Assembly (NCBI GenBank): GCA_023544495.1
Contig: JAMJFV010000125.1
Coordinates: 1-5,819 of the forward strand
From: ANME-2 cluster archaeon
GTDB taxonomy: Archaea; Halobacteriota; Methanosarcinia; Methanosarcinales; Methanocomedenaceae
DNA: 5,819 bases
Direction: 5' to 3'
The translations under genes and the position numbers were made by a program. How positions within the stretch are numbered: position 1 is the first letter of the stretch; each line of letters opens with the position of its first letter. Shown piece by piece: positions 5,193-5,819 of this stretch. The notes below the pieces were generated by a model, which was given only the letters and a program-made list of their open reading frames with translations, searched no databases and had not been told where the DNA came from.

Positions 5193-5819
5193 TCAATTTG
5201 TTTTGCCGCTGTTGTTTCGATCATATCCAAGATGTGCTTCTACGAATTTTTTTGTCACGTTTATTGGTGTATCAATAATAAATATTGAACCGCTTGCACC
5301 AAGTGCACGTATTGTTTCTTCGTTCTTCGGACTAAGATAGCCATTTCGGATTCCAATATATATAGGAGTGACCAATCTATCTGCATAATCCGATGCAATC
5401 TCTTTAAGTGTTTCCACTTTTATAGATGGTCCTTCAGAAGCCTCCTGATTTAGGTTATCTTCAAACAGATTGTTGAATATCAGATTACCACAATTAAGTC
5501 CGGCAAGAATCATTACTTTTGGGGACACATCGGTTGCAAATGCCGCCTGTTTGGCACCACCCCGCAAAACAGAAAGAGAATGCAATAATTCCCCTGCACG
5601 GATTTTTGCGATGTGATTATTTGAGAGTTCATAAACATCTTTTTCACGCTCTTTCAGCGCACCGTTCTTAATTCCTGGCTTGATGAGTTCGTCACGTAAT
5701 TCTATGCGATCTCCGACGTTGCGAAAGACCCCGGTACGTGTCATATCCAAACCAAATATTGCCCGCAGGTTAGTATTGTAGAATATCGTTGAATATGGTA
5801 CTGGTGTTCCTGTTTCTAG
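5193..5819 (-). CDS. cas7: Cas7, Cascade backbone subunit (Cst2/DevR family), 5' end missing
   Basis: The frame is open to the right edge, so this is the C-terminal 208 residues of a protein normally about 300 long. Visible residues begin LETGTPVPYSTIFYNTNLRA, continue IFGLDMTRTGVF (21-32), and include the glycine loop LRGGAKQAAFATDVSPK (about 85-101) and TPIYIGIRNGYL (151-162). These match the Cst2/DevR type of Cas7 found in I-B loci of the Tneap type. Cas7 copies polymerise along the crRNA spacer and hold it for target pairing; the GG-x-x-Q loop is the RNA-binding region of the family. A TTG at 5750 could be taken as a start, but similarity to the family clearly continues upstream of it, so it is an internal Leu codon. 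The gene sits 27 bp before cas5 and shares its transcript. cas8b is expected upstream, outside the window. Confidence 0.9.
   Translation of the reverse strand, partial: LETGTPVPYSTIFYNTNLRAIFGLDMTRTGVFRNVGDRIELRDELIKPGIKNGALKEREKDVYELSNNHIAKIRAGELLHSLSVLRGGAKQAAFATDVSPKVMILAGLNCGNLIFNNLFEDNLNQEASEGPSIKVETLKEIASDYADRLVTPIYIGIRNGYLSPKNEETIRALGASGSIFIIDTPINVTKKFVEAHLGYDRNNSGKTN

Overview
The window is the downstream part of a type I-B CRISPR-Cas locus, read entirely from the minus strand (right to left). In transcription order it contains the C-terminal part of cas7 (Cst2/DevR family, running off the right edge), cas5, cas3 (HD nuclease plus helicase in one chain), cas4, cas1, cas2, a 196-bp leader, one complete CRISPR repeat and the first 15 nt of the leader-proximal spacer, which runs off the left edge. 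This is the classic I-B order (cas6-cas8b-cas7-cas5-cas3-cas4-cas1-cas2-array), so cas8b and cas6 are expected just beyond the right edge and the rest of the array beyond the left edge. The subtype call rests on gene order, the Cst2-like Cas7, the Cas5t-like Cas5, the presence of cas4, and the 30-nt repeat whose transcribed strand ends in ATTGAAAC, the usual 8-nt I-B crRNA handle.

The host is probably a euryarchaeon, perhaps of the methanogen/ANME type. This is inferred from the character of the Cas1, Cas4 and Cas5 proteins, a TATA-type promoter (TTTATATAA) in the leader and a T-rich run after cas3. Thermophilic Clostridia carry very similar I-B loci and repeats, so a bacterial host is not excluded.

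Region by region: 1-45 is the array end. Positions 46-241 hold the leader, with a TATA-like promoter, two copies of a TTTCATGAAA-type motif, a 13-bp inverted repeat behind cas2, and a degenerate copy of the repeat's first half directly abutting the real repeat. Positions 242-2081 are the adaptation cassette (cas2, cas1, cas4), with a 66-bp gap between cas4 and cas1 carrying three GATTGATA repeats about one helical turn apart. Positions 2082-2206 are a 125-bp gap with a T8 run. Positions 2207-5819 are the interference cassette (cas3, cas5, cas7), tightly packed with a cas5/cas3 overlap.

Cas7 and Cas5 form the backbone and handle cap of the Cascade complex, Cas3 degrades the targeted DNA, Cas4 trims and PAM-selects prespacers, and Cas1-Cas2 insert them at the leader-repeat junction. 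All catalytic residues that can be checked are present, so the visible part looks functional. No undescribed protein system is visible. The less usual signals are in the non-coding DNA and in a GC step between the two cassettes.
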